Below, in pieces: positions 46,801 to 59,425 of a stretch of 64,000 nucleotides of DNA (position 1 is its first letter; each line of letters starts with the position of its first letter). Location: NCBI GenBank assembly GCA_013398055.1, contig VZRS01009682.1, forward strand, positions 2,660 to 66,659. Reading direction: 5' to 3'. The stretch is from Ifrita kowaldi. Its lineage: Eukaryota > Chordata > Aves > Passeriformes > Cinclosomatidae. The notes under the pieces were generated by a model. It saw nothing but the letters and a program-made list of their open reading frames with translations, searched no databases and was not told where the DNA came from. Both the position numbers and the translations under genes were made by a program.

Positions 46801-49800
46801 ATCCTTTTGCCTCGTATTATCTGTCCTGGTCTAAATTTCTCAAGATGAATTACATCTTTGTTGTGGACAGTCTGAGCTATACTGGTCTAAAACCCACCAT
46901 TTTTGCATGTATTTAATTGCAGTTTAATTCTAAAATGTTGTGAGCGCTTGATCCTGTAATTCTGGAGCTCAACTGGGTGATTCTCAAGCTTAAAATTAGG
47001 CCTGTGCTGAAATATTCCATGGCTTGTCAGAGAGCTCAGCCTTACAAAGTTGCTTCTGGGAAGAGGTTAAAATAAAGGGAGCTATTACATGGAAGAGTAT
47101 AATTGTATCAAACATGACATATTAATAGTTTCACAGGCTAGGCAGCATATTTAATGATTTTTAAATGGGTTATGTCAGCTTGTCCTCTTTCTCTTATCCC
47201 GGTCAGGGAATGACATGACAGCCTGTGCTGGGTAGAGCAATAAGAGTTCACTCACCTTTTCAGTACTTGTTTGGGTTAAATGAACTGTTTTTCTGCCTTG
47301 CTGCCCTATCTGGATTGTTGATGTTTTTCCCTGAAATACCTCTTACTGAGCCATCAGTCAGTGTTAAAAATTCATCACAATGCACAGCTGAAGCTCGCCC
47401 TGGGGAATAGGTTAGTCTGGGAGGAAACATCCAATTAGCTGAGAAGTGCTGCTCATGTGAAGGATAACAAGCAGAAATTGATATGTTGACATCAGCCAGG
47501 CTTTCAGCTTTAATATAAAGCTATAAATTGGACATGCAGGTACAATTCCCATTCAGCTGTGTCTCTGGCTATTACAGCACCCCATAATGAACAATGTACC
47601 TGCAGGTTTTCCTGGCTGATGGGGCGTGACTGGCAACCACAGTGCTGTACAAATTCATTGTACAGTGAAGCAGAGAATAAGTCTGATCTCCTCCCTCTCA
47701 AATCAATATAGGGGGAACTGCAAAGGGAACATACACAAGGCAACGTGAAATGTGTTCTAATTAATTGACCTTGCAGTTGATAGCGAAGCCAATCCTGTGT
47801 TAGGATTTTCTCTGCTATACAGCAAGAACTACCGTAAACTGCAGCCAGGAGCCTATAAAAACAAAAAAAAGGTAAAACCCCGACATGTTCATGACCAGAA
47901 CAGAAGGCTGGGAATGCCCAAGAACTGTCACAGTATTTTTGGTGTCTCTAATATCTTAAATAGTTAATGTAGCTATAAAATCCAGGCTTGCAGAGATTGA
48001 CCATTTTCCACACGTGTTGTATCTTGTTTGCTGGTAAATGTGTTCGGACTTGACTGTGATCTGATGGGTTTCAGAGCAAATGCAGGTAAGGCAGCAGTCA
48101 TGCCAACTGGTTTCCATTCCCTTTAATCCTTTTCAGGGCTTCCAACAGGGACAACATGAGCACACCCCTGATCTTCCAGTGCCTAAATAATATTATTAAC
48201 AAGTAATGCCAGAGCAAGTGGTGCAGGTGATTGTACAGAGCCTGAAATGGCTGCTCAGGGGAGTCTCATGTGAAGTCTGGGTAACATAATCGTGAGTCAG
48301 TTCTGCAAAATCCTTCTGTGTCCCAGAGTCGAGTGTAGGTTTGAAACTTTGCCTTCTCACGATGTTCTTGAGAGGGGCTTCATTCCAGCAAGCTGAGCTG
48401 GGCTGGAGCAGCAGGTCAGCTGGGATCACCAGAGGTTTTCCTTGCTGCCAAGAGAGTTAACTTCTCTGCAAATCATGAAGTGCAGCTGCAGATCCAAGCC
48501 AGCTGCTAGAGAGGAATGTTTGATAGTCTTGTCCACTGCTTTTGTGGCTTCTCTTAGCAGAAGGTTTGTGCAGTCCTTTCAGGGATGCCACCACACAGAA
48601 GTACTGGTTTGCTTCACAGGTAGCTTAAGCAATTGTACAAATTCTTATACTAAACCAGTTAACAGGATTCCAGTTCTGATCTCAAAAGAGCCTCCTGCTC
48701 TCTTGCACATATTCTGCTTCTCCAGCTTTATTTGATTAAAGTAAAAATAGCGTTTAGAGACCTGCTGTATGATAGCTCTTCTTTTGGAAAGCAGACTCCT
48801 GAGTTGCTGAGCACACCCATAAGCCAGTAGCTGTCCACTTCTGCTGAGTGTATCACTAAGTTATTACCTCTCAAGGGAGAAATTTGAGGATATAAATAAC
48901 TTAAAAGTTATTTATCTGGGCATATTTGTAATAAAAACAAACGTAAACTGTTCTGAGAATAGAAGGCAGTTATTTTAACTATGGGCTAACTTAAATTGCA
49001 AAGTAGCTTGTGTGTTTCCCATGTTGGTTAGTGAAACCTGGCTGGCCACTGGCCAGAGGAGCTGGCGTGGTTTTGCTTTTCTTTACATGCCTGAAGTTGA
49101 AACTTCCTGCGCTGCAGCCGCAAGGAAGGAGTGGCAGGAGAGGGTGTGATGGTGGGTTATAGCAGGCTGTCAGCTGCCTCCCAGCCCCATGTGGCATCTA
49201 ATGAGCTCCTTCTGCTGTGGCTCATGGTGGCAAGGAGAGACGTGTTCTTTGAGAAAACCACGGCCTCAGAAGGGCCACAGCACGGGCGGCGCATGCGTCC
49301 TCGTGGATGACAGCAGTGATCCATCTGGGCTGCCATTCCAAAAAGCTCTGGAGTGTGTACTTGACCTTAGGTGTTCTTCCTGAATCAAGATGCTTTCCTG
49401 GCTGAAAGCCTTGAAAAGAGGAAAGCCAGCAGATGTTGACAAGCTCTTTGTTCCTTCCCCAGGTCGCCATGGTGGAGGTGCAGCTGGAGGTGCAGTACAA
49501 GTACCCGCAGATGCTGCTGATCGCCTTCAGCGCCTGCACAACGGTGCTCGTGGCCGTTCACCTCTTCGCCCTCCTCATCAGCACCTGCATCCTGCCCAAC
49601 GTGGAGGCCGTGAGCAACATCCACAACCTGAACTCCATCAGCGAGTCCCCTCACGAGCGCATGCACCCCTACATCGAGCTGGCCTGGGGCTTCTCCACCG
49701 TCCTGGGAATCCTCCTTTTCCTTGCGGAAGTCGTGCTCCTGTGCTGGATCAAATTCCTGCCGGTGGGCTCCATCCTGAAAAACGAGACCAGCAACGTGGA

Positions 49801-50008
49801 GAAGCCCAGCAGCCACGCGGGGTGGCAGTCAGCACTGGTGTCCACCATCATCATGGTCCCCGTGGGTCTGATTTTTGTCGTCTTCACCATTCACTTCTAC
49901 CGCTCCTTGGTGCGGCACAAAACGGAGCGGCACAACAGGGAGATCGAGGAGCTCCACAAACTGAAAGTGCAGCTAGATGGGCATGACAGAGGCATGCAGG
50001 TGGTGTGA
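43864..50008 (+). CDS. ORAI2: ORAI calcium release-activated calcium modulator 2, complete
   Basis: Plasma-membrane subunit of the store-operated CRAC calcium channel, gated by STIM proteins. Two coding exons, 43864-44091 and 49463-50008, join in phase 0 to 257 residues (human 254). An acceptor at 43850 precedes 13 bases of 5' UTR and the ATG. The cytosolic N-terminus ends in SSRTSALL, with Arg66 equal to ORAI1 R91. TM1 spans the intron and carries the selectivity-filter Glu81 (ORAI1 E106) in MVAMVEVQLE. TM2 is ~92-121, TM3 ~144-176, TM4 ~199-226, and the C-terminal coiled coil that binds STIM is EIEELHKLKVQL (~236-247). The TM3-TM4 extracellular loop contains an N-glycosylation sequon (Asn183-Glu-Thr). 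ORAI1 and ORAI3 are less likely because of the MSSELNVPVDPS start. Confidence 0.97.
44092..49462 (+). other. ORAI2 intron between coding exons
   Basis: 5.4-kb AT-rich intron with GTATGT donor and TTCCTTCCCCAG acceptor. It contains one short CR1 tail at 46130-46230; I see no exon or other known repeat. Confidence 0.85.
46130..46230 (+). mobile_element. CR1 LINE tail fragment, sense, diverged
   Basis: Contains GGTTGGATTCTGTGATCTTA, AGGTGTTTTCCAGTCTGAACC and ATTCCATGATTCTTT, the diverged CR1 3' end. Confidence 0.8.
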
Positions 50009-52285
50009 CAGACCCTGCACGCAGCTCAGCCAGGGCTGAGAGCAAAATACCTGGTCTGCTGCTTGGTGAGACGCACCAGGGATGGATTGTCTTGAGGCTT
50101 AAATCTGTAAATGCTACTTGCCTGCCATTTCTAGCTGTGGGTTCTTGTGCTGTTCCACGTGCTGGGGGCTCTGCCCTGATTCTGGTCCCACACACTTGGT
50201 ACTTAAGTTCGACACTGCCGTGGTGTTCAAGGTCAAAACTTTATCTACCTTAACATTGGTAGCCAAAAATCTGTATTTTTTACAAATGCAATATTCTGTT
50301 GCCAAAAGTGAAACTGCATTGGCTGTCCCAAAAGCCACTGTGTGTCTGTGTGTGTGTGTAGGACCTGTCTTATATGTCAGAACTCCCTGGCTGTCAGTGC
50401 AGCCACAATTAACTGGCAGCTCGTTCCTAGAGCAGAGCTGGTTAATGTGGGTACCTGCAGCTGACTCAAGGACATCCAGGAAAGCACAACAGAAACTGAG
50501 AATGTTGATCACCATTGTTCCAAAGCAAGTATTCCATAAATACATAACCAGAAAGATAACAGCCTTAGCTTTTATGTTCTTTTCGTGCTATTCTTTACTA
50601 TATTTTTACAGCTTGGGATGTAGAATTTTGAATTGCAGGAGGCTGGGAAGTTCTCTGGTACTTTCTTCAGCAGCATCTGTCACTTTAGATTGAGTAAGTG
50701 CCAAGATCATGTGTTTTTTCCCAATAAGAGGCAGGAGTGCCCAGGGAAGGCTTACAGGTGTTTTAGTTTTAACAAGGACATTCTTAAAACAGAACAGTGA
50801 CAGGGAATTTAATGAGACAAGACTCTGAAGGACTAACAAAGCAAGTTTCAAGGAGGTAAAGGAGTGACAGCAAGTATTGTAGAAATCTGCCACTGTGTCT
50901 TCTTCATTTGTGCATTGCTGCGATGCCTTTTGCCTGGTTTGCTGGAGACAACAAGCCCAGTCCTGTGCTATTTCATCATTTGGGGTTTGGTTTTTTTCTT
51001 CTTTTAATTGGCTGTAGCATTTTTCTGTCAGAAATGAATGCTTCCTTCTCCCTCCACCAAAGAAGACAGCTCTGGTGGAACTTGGAGCTGTCCTGGCAAG
51101 CCTGATGGAGCTGGATCCAGCAGGAATGCTGTGTGCCATTAAAGAGCTGCCCCTTTGAGCTCATTTCTTTTTTGAGCAGCTGAGACAATGACACTTGCAT
51201 GTCTGTGTTGCTTGGCAAGGGAAGCTTGTAAATTCCATAGCATCCTTGTAGGTGAAAACTTCTGTAAAAAAATCCAATTTTATGATTTTTGGTAACTTTG
51301 TGGAGAGAAAAGAGTGTTTTGCAATCATCAGCTCTTTTAAGGGAAAGTCAGGCTTTCTGCCACACAGGGCTGCAAGAAGCATAAGCACATTTTCTTGGCC
51401 CTGATCCTGTGCTGGTTTCCTCCTCTGCACTCCAAAACTGCAGTTTCAGAGTCTCCGAGGCCTTACAGGTTTCTGAAATCGTTAAGGATGTTTATAATGT
51501 TCTATTTAACCCTGGTCTCTTATTCCACTGGGATTTGAGGACTCTAATGGCAGTGTATTACGTGTCAGCTTCCCAGAAGGGAGAGCACATGCAAACCCCA
51601 GGGCAGCAGGGTGAGACTATCCCAATATTTCTCTCTGGCGAGGGTCTTGGGAAACCAACTCTCATCTCTCTTGTTTACATGCAAATGTGAGCATTGCTGA
51701 ACAAGTTGCTTAGCACTGTGTCTGTGGCTTTCATCTGTTGTTCTTGCTGCAGTTGGCATGTACCATATTGGCTGATGTGCAGCAAAGAAAATAGTCTTTG
51801 TGTGCTAAATGACTAATCTGTACTCATGTGCATATGCAAAAAACAAGGAGTGTTCTCCAGGAAGTGGGGTGGTCGTGAAATTCGCCCAAACTCCCCAGGA
51901 CTCTGCCCTCTCTCCCTCCTCTTTTTACCGTAATAAAAATTTAAAGGTTTATACAACAGAATCAGAGTTGAGTTTTCTGCCAAGTGCTACACGTGTCGGC
52001 TCCTCCACCAACAGGATTTCTGTTGTGAGGCCAGAGCCAGAGCAGATGGGATGAATCTCTGATCTGTACTTTGCACTCTCCTTTAACATCAGTAATAGTG
52101 GGACCTTGTGTGCTGAGGGGCTCAGGAGGCTGTCAAGGAAAATATTGCACCATTTTTGCAATATCTTTTTAAAAGGTTTTCCCCTGTGCATACAGTGCTG
52201 CAAGAGCAATGCAGTTTGTTTGGGAACTGCCAAGTCGTTCATTTAACTTTTTCAAATGTAATAAACTTCAGCAAACGGAGAAATG
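50009..52285 (+). other. ORAI2 3' UTR (end inferred)
   Basis: Non-coding sequence after the TGA at 50006-50008. AATAAA signals occur at 51932-51937 and 52260-52265; the second is followed by a GT-rich element. A (GT)n stretch lies at about 50340-50360. The ORFs seen here have no family match. Confidence 0.55.
52260..52265 (+). terminator. Candidate polyadenylation signal of ORAI2
   Basis: AATAAA 2.25 kb after the stop, followed by TGTGCTTTGATTTTG. A closer alternative is at 51932-51937. Long 3' UTRs are usual for ORAI2. Confidence 0.45.
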
Positions 52286-53785
52286 CAGCAGAAACTGTGC
52301 TTTGATTTTGTAGAATAACTCGCTGAGGCTTTGGTGGGATTGGATTCAAGATCAATCTCAAGGCAGTACATCTGTGACTGGAGTGGGATCACCTTACTCC
52401 AGAGGGGAGTCTGAGGTACATTTTGGGATGGTGTCCCAAGGGCAAATGCTCTTAAAACAGAATAATAACTTGCTTTCCTGTCTTTGCTTGCAGCTCTGTT
52501 TCTTGTGTCTCTCTGGGCACTGAGTTTCCCTCCATGAGAAGCCCAGGGGGGTATTTTTGCTCCCTGATTCTCAAGGTTACCCATGACCTTCATGCTGTAA
52601 CTCCTTTCCCAACAATTGCACTTGCTTTTCTTGCTCCTGCCTCTCTTCCTACAACTTGTTTACATTTTCACCACTGTTGGGTCCAGACTTGTGGTGCACA
52701 AGAGTTGCCTGTGGTACCAGCCACGGGAGTTCATCCATAAAGGAAGGAGTAGGGATGTTGTAGTTGTCCAGCTGGGTTTCTGTGCTGCAGCACCAGAAAA
52801 TCCTCCTTGCTCCTGCTGCTGCCCCCGTGGCTGTCAGCAGGATTTCCATCAGTCAAGCCAGCCTTTCCACACTGTCACTGCTGTCCCAGCAGGGCTGGCA
52901 GCTCTCTGTGTCACGTCTGGGTTTGTCTGCCCGTGCCTGGCTGTGTCTGTCCTGTGCTGTCACCTCTCTGTCGTTCCTGGGCTGTCTGTCGTTCTTGGAG
53001 TGTCCCAGGTTTTGTGTGGCTGCAATCCTGCGATGTCTGCAAGGAGATGCTTCTCCCAAGGGTTCCACCCTCAGCTGGGGATGTGTGTTGAGGATCTCCC
53101 CTGGCGTGTGTTGGCTTTCTGTGCCAGCTTTGGGCTCTGTGCTGCTGCAGTCTGGGGTGGCTGCTGCCCTAATTCTCAGCCTGCTTGGGCTGTGGCTCTC
53201 TGGGCTGGTTATTGGCTTGTTTGAGCTATTTCTCCAATTTTTGCACTGGAGCTTAGCATGGGGACAGCCATGATCTTGCTTCAGAGTCCTGAGTCTTCCT
53301 CCAGATTTTTTTTTGGACAGTTTTTGCCCAGCAGAAAAGTGCCTGGGACCCTGCCTGCCCACCCTAAAGCAGGGAAGGAGCTCTCATGGGCAGGGGAACA
53401 ACACTTCTTTGTATCATTCCCGGGCACGGTTTAGGGCAACTCCTCTTTCCCTTTCCCTCTTAGCAGGAGTAAAGAAGGGGCACGACTGCAAGCTGGAGGA
53501 GCCAGGATCGGGTTCTCCCTTTGCCGTGTTTAGTGGCAGCTCTCACTCTGTGATCTCCCTATTTTTAACATCGCCCCGGGGCAGGCCTGGCTCCCTGTTT
53601 CAGTGGAGAGGAGGCTCTCGGGGACACTTTACAACCCTGAGAGATGGTGTAATGTTGGATTTGGCCATGTGACGGATGAAAGCGATACCGTGTGACAGCC
53701 CCGCCTGGAGGGAGGGCTGCTGTAAGCGCTCAGATATGTGCAAGTGTTTCTGGGGAGCACCGGCGTGGGTGCAGCTGCAGAGCGA

Positions 53786-53843
53786 ACATCCTTCCACATC
53801 TTCCACATCCTTCCACATCCTTCCACATCCTCCACATCCTTCC
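53786..53843. repeat. 10-bp tandem repeat (CTTCCACATC)n
   Basis: About six imperfect units of CTTCCACATC. On the minus strand they read as repeating GGATGTGGAAG and create an artificial W/D/V-rich frame. Confidence 0.9.
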
Positions 53844-55663
53844 GGTCCCTGGCTCTGGGATGTGGGGATGGGCAATCCCAGTTTGCCTCGAGGTTACCTG
53901 TGCTGGGTTCGGGGGTGGAGGTGCTCCTCCTGCCTTTCCGGGGGATTTCACAGTGTGCTTTCTCTTCTTTTCCTGCCTTCAAACAAACAAACCAAAGGCC
54001 TTGGAGTTTCCCTGCGGCTGTAGATTCCTTATCTTTTAAATCTCATTGCATCAACTTCTAAGACAGCTTCCTCAACACCCCCTCAAGCTGCAGTCTCAAA
54101 TTTAGGGGAGGTATTTTCTGATTAACTCACAGGCTCTCTCCTCTACAGCCATCTCAAAGCAGTTTCAGTAATTAAAATTGATTGGCTGGATTTGGAGAGT
54201 ATTTCCCTGAATCCCTGTGTGTCCAACTGGGAGCTTGCTTTCTGCCCAGAGGTGTGACAGCCATGAGTGCTAAGAGAAAAAAAAATCTGTATTTTAGCTT
54301 TGCCTATTCTTGTTTTACCTCTGCATGAACAATATTTAATGTAGAACAACGAATGTATCTCAGTTATTGTCCAGCTGTGTGAGAGAAACTGGATAAACTT
54401 GCTCAGTTTTATGCTTCTTGGTGATTTCAGACTGATTTTTTGAAAGGCAGCTCAAGTCCTCCAGCATCCTCTATGGGTTAACTTGGGTTCTGCCTTTTTG
54501 AAAAAAAAACTTGGTCAGATATTATCGTTCTCCTTTCGCAATGCACAAGGAGATAACAATTAGATGCACTTCCTTTTAATGAGGGTCTGGGTCTTGGCAC
54601 ATGTTTTACAAGGAGGTTAAGGTCACAAACAGCTGTGACAGGAACTCCTATAACAGGAAGACCGTTAAAATTTGTCTTCTGTTAATAATACCAACTTAGT
54701 GGACAAAATTACTTTTAAGAGCTCATTAATTAAGATTAAAACATCTTTATACTTATCTCAGATTCCATGGTACTTGACAGTTAAATTGTTAATGTTTTGT
54801 AACACTGCAAAACAGGATCTGCTGGCACTTTTTTCTGGCTTTTTAGGGAGAATGTACATGAAGTTTTAAGGAGTAATACTGAACAGATGGGTGTGCAATT
54901 GTATTTTGATCTAAGGATGATGCCCGAGAGGCTGTTTGACAGGTGAAAAATGTCAAAAGACTGGCACAGCAATGCCTGTGTAGTGACTAGATTAAGTTTT
55001 GGACTTCAAAAACACCAAGAAAAAGCCCTCACTTTTTGGCTCAGTATTTAAATATTTGCATTTTTTCACATTTAAGATATCAGCTAGGAAGAGCTGGAAT
55101 CTTCTGGCAAGAACAGCAGCTTCCTGAATAGTTTAATCGAGGCAGAAAAATTCAGCCAGCAAATGCAGAGCACAAAATGAACTAACACTGTGTAAGTTAT
55201 TGTGGCAATCTGATTCATCAGAATCCATCATCTGCTTTCACTGTGGAGAGGATGGAGCAGCAGGGACACACACAGAAATTGTTTTAGCAGCCTGAGAGCA
55301 CAATGTAAATGTAAAAGAGCGTTGGAAATTTGGGCCAAACATTAATGGCAATGCTTGACTGCTGCAGTGTGGTGAGCAGAGAGCAGGTCCGTGGAGAGAG
55401 GCTTGGAACTGAAGGGTGAGGAGGATGCAGGTGCAGTGTTTGCTCTCTCTGTGGCAGCCTGCTCTGGGTTTCCTCCCTGTGTGTCTGTGCCAAGCTGGCA
55501 GCCTCCTCCTCCTGCTTGGACAAAGCCCCTCTGCTCCAACAGCAGCTCCAGGTGCTGTCCTGGGGGAATCCTGACAGTGCCGAGCCCTGTGGACACCAGG
55601 CTGCAGAAAAAGCTAAGGAACTGCTGCTCTCAGAGCACCCCGTGCTTTGGGGAGTGACCTGGA

Positions 55664-55870
55664 CAATCACAGAATGATTGGGTTGGAAGGAACCTTAATG
55701 ATCATCCAGTTCCAACCCCCTGCTGTGGGCACGGACACCTTCCACTATCCCAGCTTGCTCCAACCTGGCCTTGGACACTTCCAGGGATGGAGCAGCCACA
55801 GCTTCTCTGGTCACCCTGTGCCAGGGCCTCACCACTCTCACAGGGAAGAATTTCTTCCAAATCCTAATCT
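55664..55870 (-). mobile_element. CR1 LINE 3' end, antisense
   Basis: Reverse complement of the CR1 tail: ATCACAGAATGATTGGGTTG, GGAAGGAACCTTAATGATCA, CACCTTCCACTATCCCAGC, CTTCCAGGGATGGAGCAGCC, CCCTGTGCCAGGGCCTCACC and GAAGAATTTCTTCC. Confidence 0.93.
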
Positions 55871-57321
55871 AGATCTACCCTCTTCCAGCTGCAGCCTATG
55901 AGGAATTTCCTGGGACAGAGCTCGCTGCGAGCGGGTGTGGCCTGCCTGTTGTGTGTCTGTGTTGGCAGAAAAGAGGTTCCATCAGAGGGGATGTGCTGTG
56001 ACTGCTGGAACTGCTGCTGGAGCTCCTTGATGGCACTCACCAGCCCACCTGGATGGAGGTTTGGAGTCTGGGACTGCCCATGGGAGCCCTGCTAGTAGGT
56101 CTCTGCTGGAATTAGCACTAAACTGAACCTGGCTCATTGCAGCCCACAAAGGGCTCTGGTTGTTGGCTTAAACTGATAAAAAATATCCTGCTTGACCCAT
56201 CTGATTCCCGGTAACTGTCCTGGGTGAAGAGCTTCCTCCCTGGCAGTGCCCGAAGCACAGGGCAGTGCCTGTGGCAGGAGTGCTTTACTGTGCAGCAAAT
56301 CCTGTGCGCTGTGCCAGGGAAGTACCTCTGGGGCAGAGCACAGCAGTGCAGGGACGCTGAGATCTGTCCCCTTTCCTTCCCATCTAAAGCCAGGCAGCAC
56401 TGCCTGGTGGTGGCAAGGTGGTGTTTCACTGCTGCAGGTGGGACTGTGCTGAAGGGCTTTCATGGCACCGCCGTGTTTATTAAAGGATCACGCCTCTTTC
56501 ACAGCGCAACTTCATTTTCAAGAGCACAGAAGTTTGTTCAGAGCAGACAGATGGCCTCAGATCAGCTTCTGCTGCAAATGACTGCTTGAATCTTAGGTAC
56601 GAGGCATGATTCAAACCTGACTGCTGGAGGTGCCAGGAAAATAAATGATAGCTGCCAGGGTTGCAGTCTGTTGCCCAGCTAACTCCCAAAATCAGACTCT
56701 TGCTACTGAGAGCTGACAGCGGGGTTCAGAGATGACAAATGATCAGAAAATAACACAGTCTGTGCAGGCCTTTGGTCTGATCTCTGTCCAAGCCTGAAGA
56801 GTCAGCATTGGCCCTCTGCAAATGCTGCTCTTTGGTCCCAGAGGATACTGGTCACACATGGAATTTATGATTAATCCTCATTGCTGAAGCATGAATCTTC
56901 AGCAAAGATAATTACTTTAATTAGTTCTCAGTGTGTTGTACTGTCTGTGGAGAGATACTTGCTTACCTTCCTCCCCTGAGACCTGGTCTCTGAAGGACCT
57001 ATCTGAGGTGGGTGAGGAGATAGTTGTATCCCCAGGGCTTGGTGCAACATTCAAACCAGTCTGACAGTATCAAGTATGCGTCTGGAAAGCTTAAAATCTG
57101 TGGCAGGGCTTGGACTGGAACTGTGTCAAGGGCTGCTTGATACTCTGTTTAATGTTTCTAACTTTCTCGGTTTAATTTAAGTGTTAGGAAATGGCTGTTT
57201 GCTTTTTTGTTACAACACAAGTATGGATTCAACCTCTTGTTTCTGACTTTGGCCTAGAAGCTGCCATTGCCCAGGAGGCTTCGAAGCCCATCCTTTTTAC
57301 TTCTGTCTGTTAAATTTCCAT

Positions 57322-57327
57322 TTTATT
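57322..57327 (-). terminator. Polyadenylation signal of ALKBH4
   Basis: TTTATT on the plus strand reads AATAAA on the minus strand, about 115 bases after the ALKBH4 stop at 57439-57441, giving a short 3' UTR. Confidence 0.7.
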
Positions 57328-57438
57328 GAGCTTATCTCTGCCCACGCCTGGTTCCTTACACCCACCTCAGAAACAAACCGAGTCATACAAATTCCATACC
57401 TCATTTTACACATCTCCCAACAAAATGCAACCTCTTGG

Positions 57439-58710
57439 TCACACGGGTCTCCCTTGAAAGGAAAGAGCAATTTGCAGCAGTTCTTTGCCCAGTTCCTCGT
57501 GCCTGCCCCCGGCGCTGAACTCCGCGGAGAGCTCCCTGAAGGTGAGGCAGACGCGGCGGTGCTCGATGTGCCTGCGCTGGATCCCGTGTTTCCACTTGTA
57601 CCGCGCGTCCCCGTGCAGCACCACCAGCGACCTCTGGGGCAAGGGGATGGCCACACTCACCTCCTTGCCCGGAACCAGCCTTGGGGACAAAAAGCACTTG
57701 GTTCCCTCTTCTCCTGAATTTCTGCACGCTGATGTCTGCGTGAAAGATCCAGGGGGGCTTAATTCCTCTTTGCTGGAAATGGGCAATAATTGGATGGTGT
57801 CCTCCGAATGGCAGGACATGGAGAGCACAGTTTTGGACAGCAAGTTCAAGCTGACCAGGCGCTCCCCCCAGAGCCACCAGTCATCAAAGTGGGGGTCGAT
57901 GGCAGAGCCTCTCTCTGGTCTGTAGTCCAGGTTACACTGCTCCACAGGTAAGAAACCACTGAGCACAGCACATGCCTTCATCTGGGCCACAATCTTTCTG
58001 CTGAAACTTGGCAAACCGGTAAAGCTGCCAGCTTTCAGCCTTCGTTTCTTGAAGTTCACTTTGGGTCCATAGTCCTGTTGGAAAAGAAGAGGGAGGAAAA
58101 AGCTGGTGTAAAGGGAAAATCTAGGACAAGTCTTTTTGGAGAGGCTGCTCCTGCAGAGTTCTGTTCTCATCTCTTCCAGTGACCTGGTTGCCAGGTTGCA
58201 AAAGGACTCAGAGAATCTACATTAATCTCTCTGGATTTATAAAGTAAAACCAAATCTAAACACCCACTTTTTTCCCTTGGAGATTGTGTGAGCTTTAAAG
58301 CTTGAACACACCCCATCAAATAGTGTTTGTTGCAGCTATCACGTATTTTTGCAAGAAGTTGATTTTAACTGCAGGTAATTCTTGCCATTGATTTCAGGAA
58401 AAGCTTTCAAAAGAAAACACTTAATGAAACATCTCAATATTTTTGGGTATAACTGAAAACAGCTTTCCTTTTCCAGAGGGATCTAAGATCAGATGTGCTT
58501 CTAAAGTCCAACCTGTTTCTTTCGGCCCGACTGTGATGGTTTCCAGTCATCTCGATCCATCAGCTCCACTATCTCACACTCTTCATCTTCACTAATGAAC
58601 TCCTCCACCAGGAACACCCCTGGAAAGGGAAATGCCCAGCCAGCAAATTCCGAGTGCTCATTTCCTTTAGCTAGGCCTGTTGCTGGACAGTAAGTGAAAT
58701 TATCTTCTCC
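57439..58710 (-). CDS. ALKBH4: AlkB homolog 4, last two exons, first exon missing
   Basis: Fe(II)/2-oxoglutarate-dependent dioxygenase; reported to demethylate actin Lys84 and needed for cytokinesis. Minus-strand exons 58710-58513 and 58074-57439 join in phase 0 (…SQSGRKKQ to DYGPKVNF…) to 277 residues plus stop. The metal-binding HxD motif is in AIDPHFDDWWLWG (His128 and Asp130 of this part), the distal His is in WKHGI (His229), and the 2-oxoglutarate Arg lies in RRVCLTFREL. The protein ends SFQGRPV as in human. The human protein is 302 residues and starts with a Cys-rich segment on exon 1. That exon was not found and may lie at the N at 59260. The loop before the distal His is Ser/Glu-rich. 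The gene diverges from LRWD1. Confidence 0.95.
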
Positions 58711-59165
58711 CTGTGGAAATATCAATGGAATAGAAGAAAAGCAATAAAATATTTCTATTATTTACCCCTGCAACCTCAGTATTGCAGCATGAAAACTGTA
58801 CAGGATTCTTGCAGACAAGAGAAATTTCGCAGCTGCTTTTGGGGAACAACATTTCCCTGCTCTTTTTTTACAGCTGCGGCATCACTGTGCTGCTTGCTTG
58901 AAGCCACTTTTCTTTCCTAGTGATGTCTTTATCCTGGAAAGGCAGGCAAGAACCGACGAACCACAGAGCCACAGGTATAAGGAGAATAATGGTGGGTATT
59001 GCTGCAGAGATATGGTTTGTCATAGCAATAAATGTTGAATGAGGGAAGTTGATAAAAATCGCGCAGGCCACAAGGCTAAGCTGTAACAAATGAATGTGAC
59101 TGTAACACGTGAGGCTCAGGTGAGCTCCGACCCGGCTTCTGAGCGTTGCTGAGGTGAACAATTCT
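58711..59165 (-). other. ALKBH4 intron 1, nothing else recognised
   Basis: AT-rich sequence between ALKBH4 exon 2 and the CpG island. A minus-strand open frame (58868-59161) with hydrophobic segments starts at TTG, has no ATG near its start and no family match. Confidence 0.6.
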
Positions 59166-59425
59166 CAATCGTTCACGGCCGGGGGGGCTCTGCCTTGCCC
59201 CCGACGTGTGGCCCCGCGGCCCCCGGGGCCCGGCCCCGCTCCGGGCACGGGGGTCCCGNAGCCGCGGCCTGCGCCCGCAGCCGGTGATACCCCGCGGCCC
59301 GGAGGCCGCCTCAGCGTGGGCTGACAGCCCGCCATCCGTGGCCTTGTCAGCCCCGGGGCATCGCGCGCACCGGGGGCCGCGCTGGGCCGGGCGGTGCAGG
59401 GCAGCTCCAAGCAAACACGTTCAGG
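59166..59425. promoter_or_regulatory. CpG island, probable bidirectional promoter of ALKBH4 and LRWD1
   Basis: Very GC- and CpG-rich block with AT-rich flanks, lying between the two divergent genes. It contains a single N at 59260. It probably holds ALKBH4 exon 1 and a non-coding first exon of LRWD1; neither can be traced, because the coding part of ALKBH4 exon 1 is not visible in any frame. Confidence 0.7.
59260..59260. other. Assembly gap written as one N
   Basis: The gap is in the CpG island, where ALKBH4 exon 1 would be expected. No flanking duplication is visible. Confidence 0.8.

Larger units (their letters stand above)
52286..57310. other. Intergenic DNA between convergent ORAI2 and ALKBH4
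   Basis: No gene recognised. It contains a 10-bp microsatellite at 53786-53843 and an antisense CR1 tail at 55664-55870. Open frames are short and without domains. Confidence 0.6.

Noticed and set aside
49390..49986. 198-codon plus-strand ORF overlapping ORAI2 exon 2
   Set aside because: Different frame from ORAI2; only the ORAI2 frame shows family similarity and correct splicing.
53600..53982. Minus-strand frame with repeated W-K-D-V-E peptide
   Set aside because: Product of the 10-bp (CTTCCACATC) repeat.
58868..59161. 97-codon minus-strand ORF with two hydrophobic stretches near the ALKBH4/LRWD1 promoter
   Set aside because: Starts at TTG rather than ATG, has no similarity I recognise, and lies in an intron; hydrophobic readings are common in T-rich DNA.
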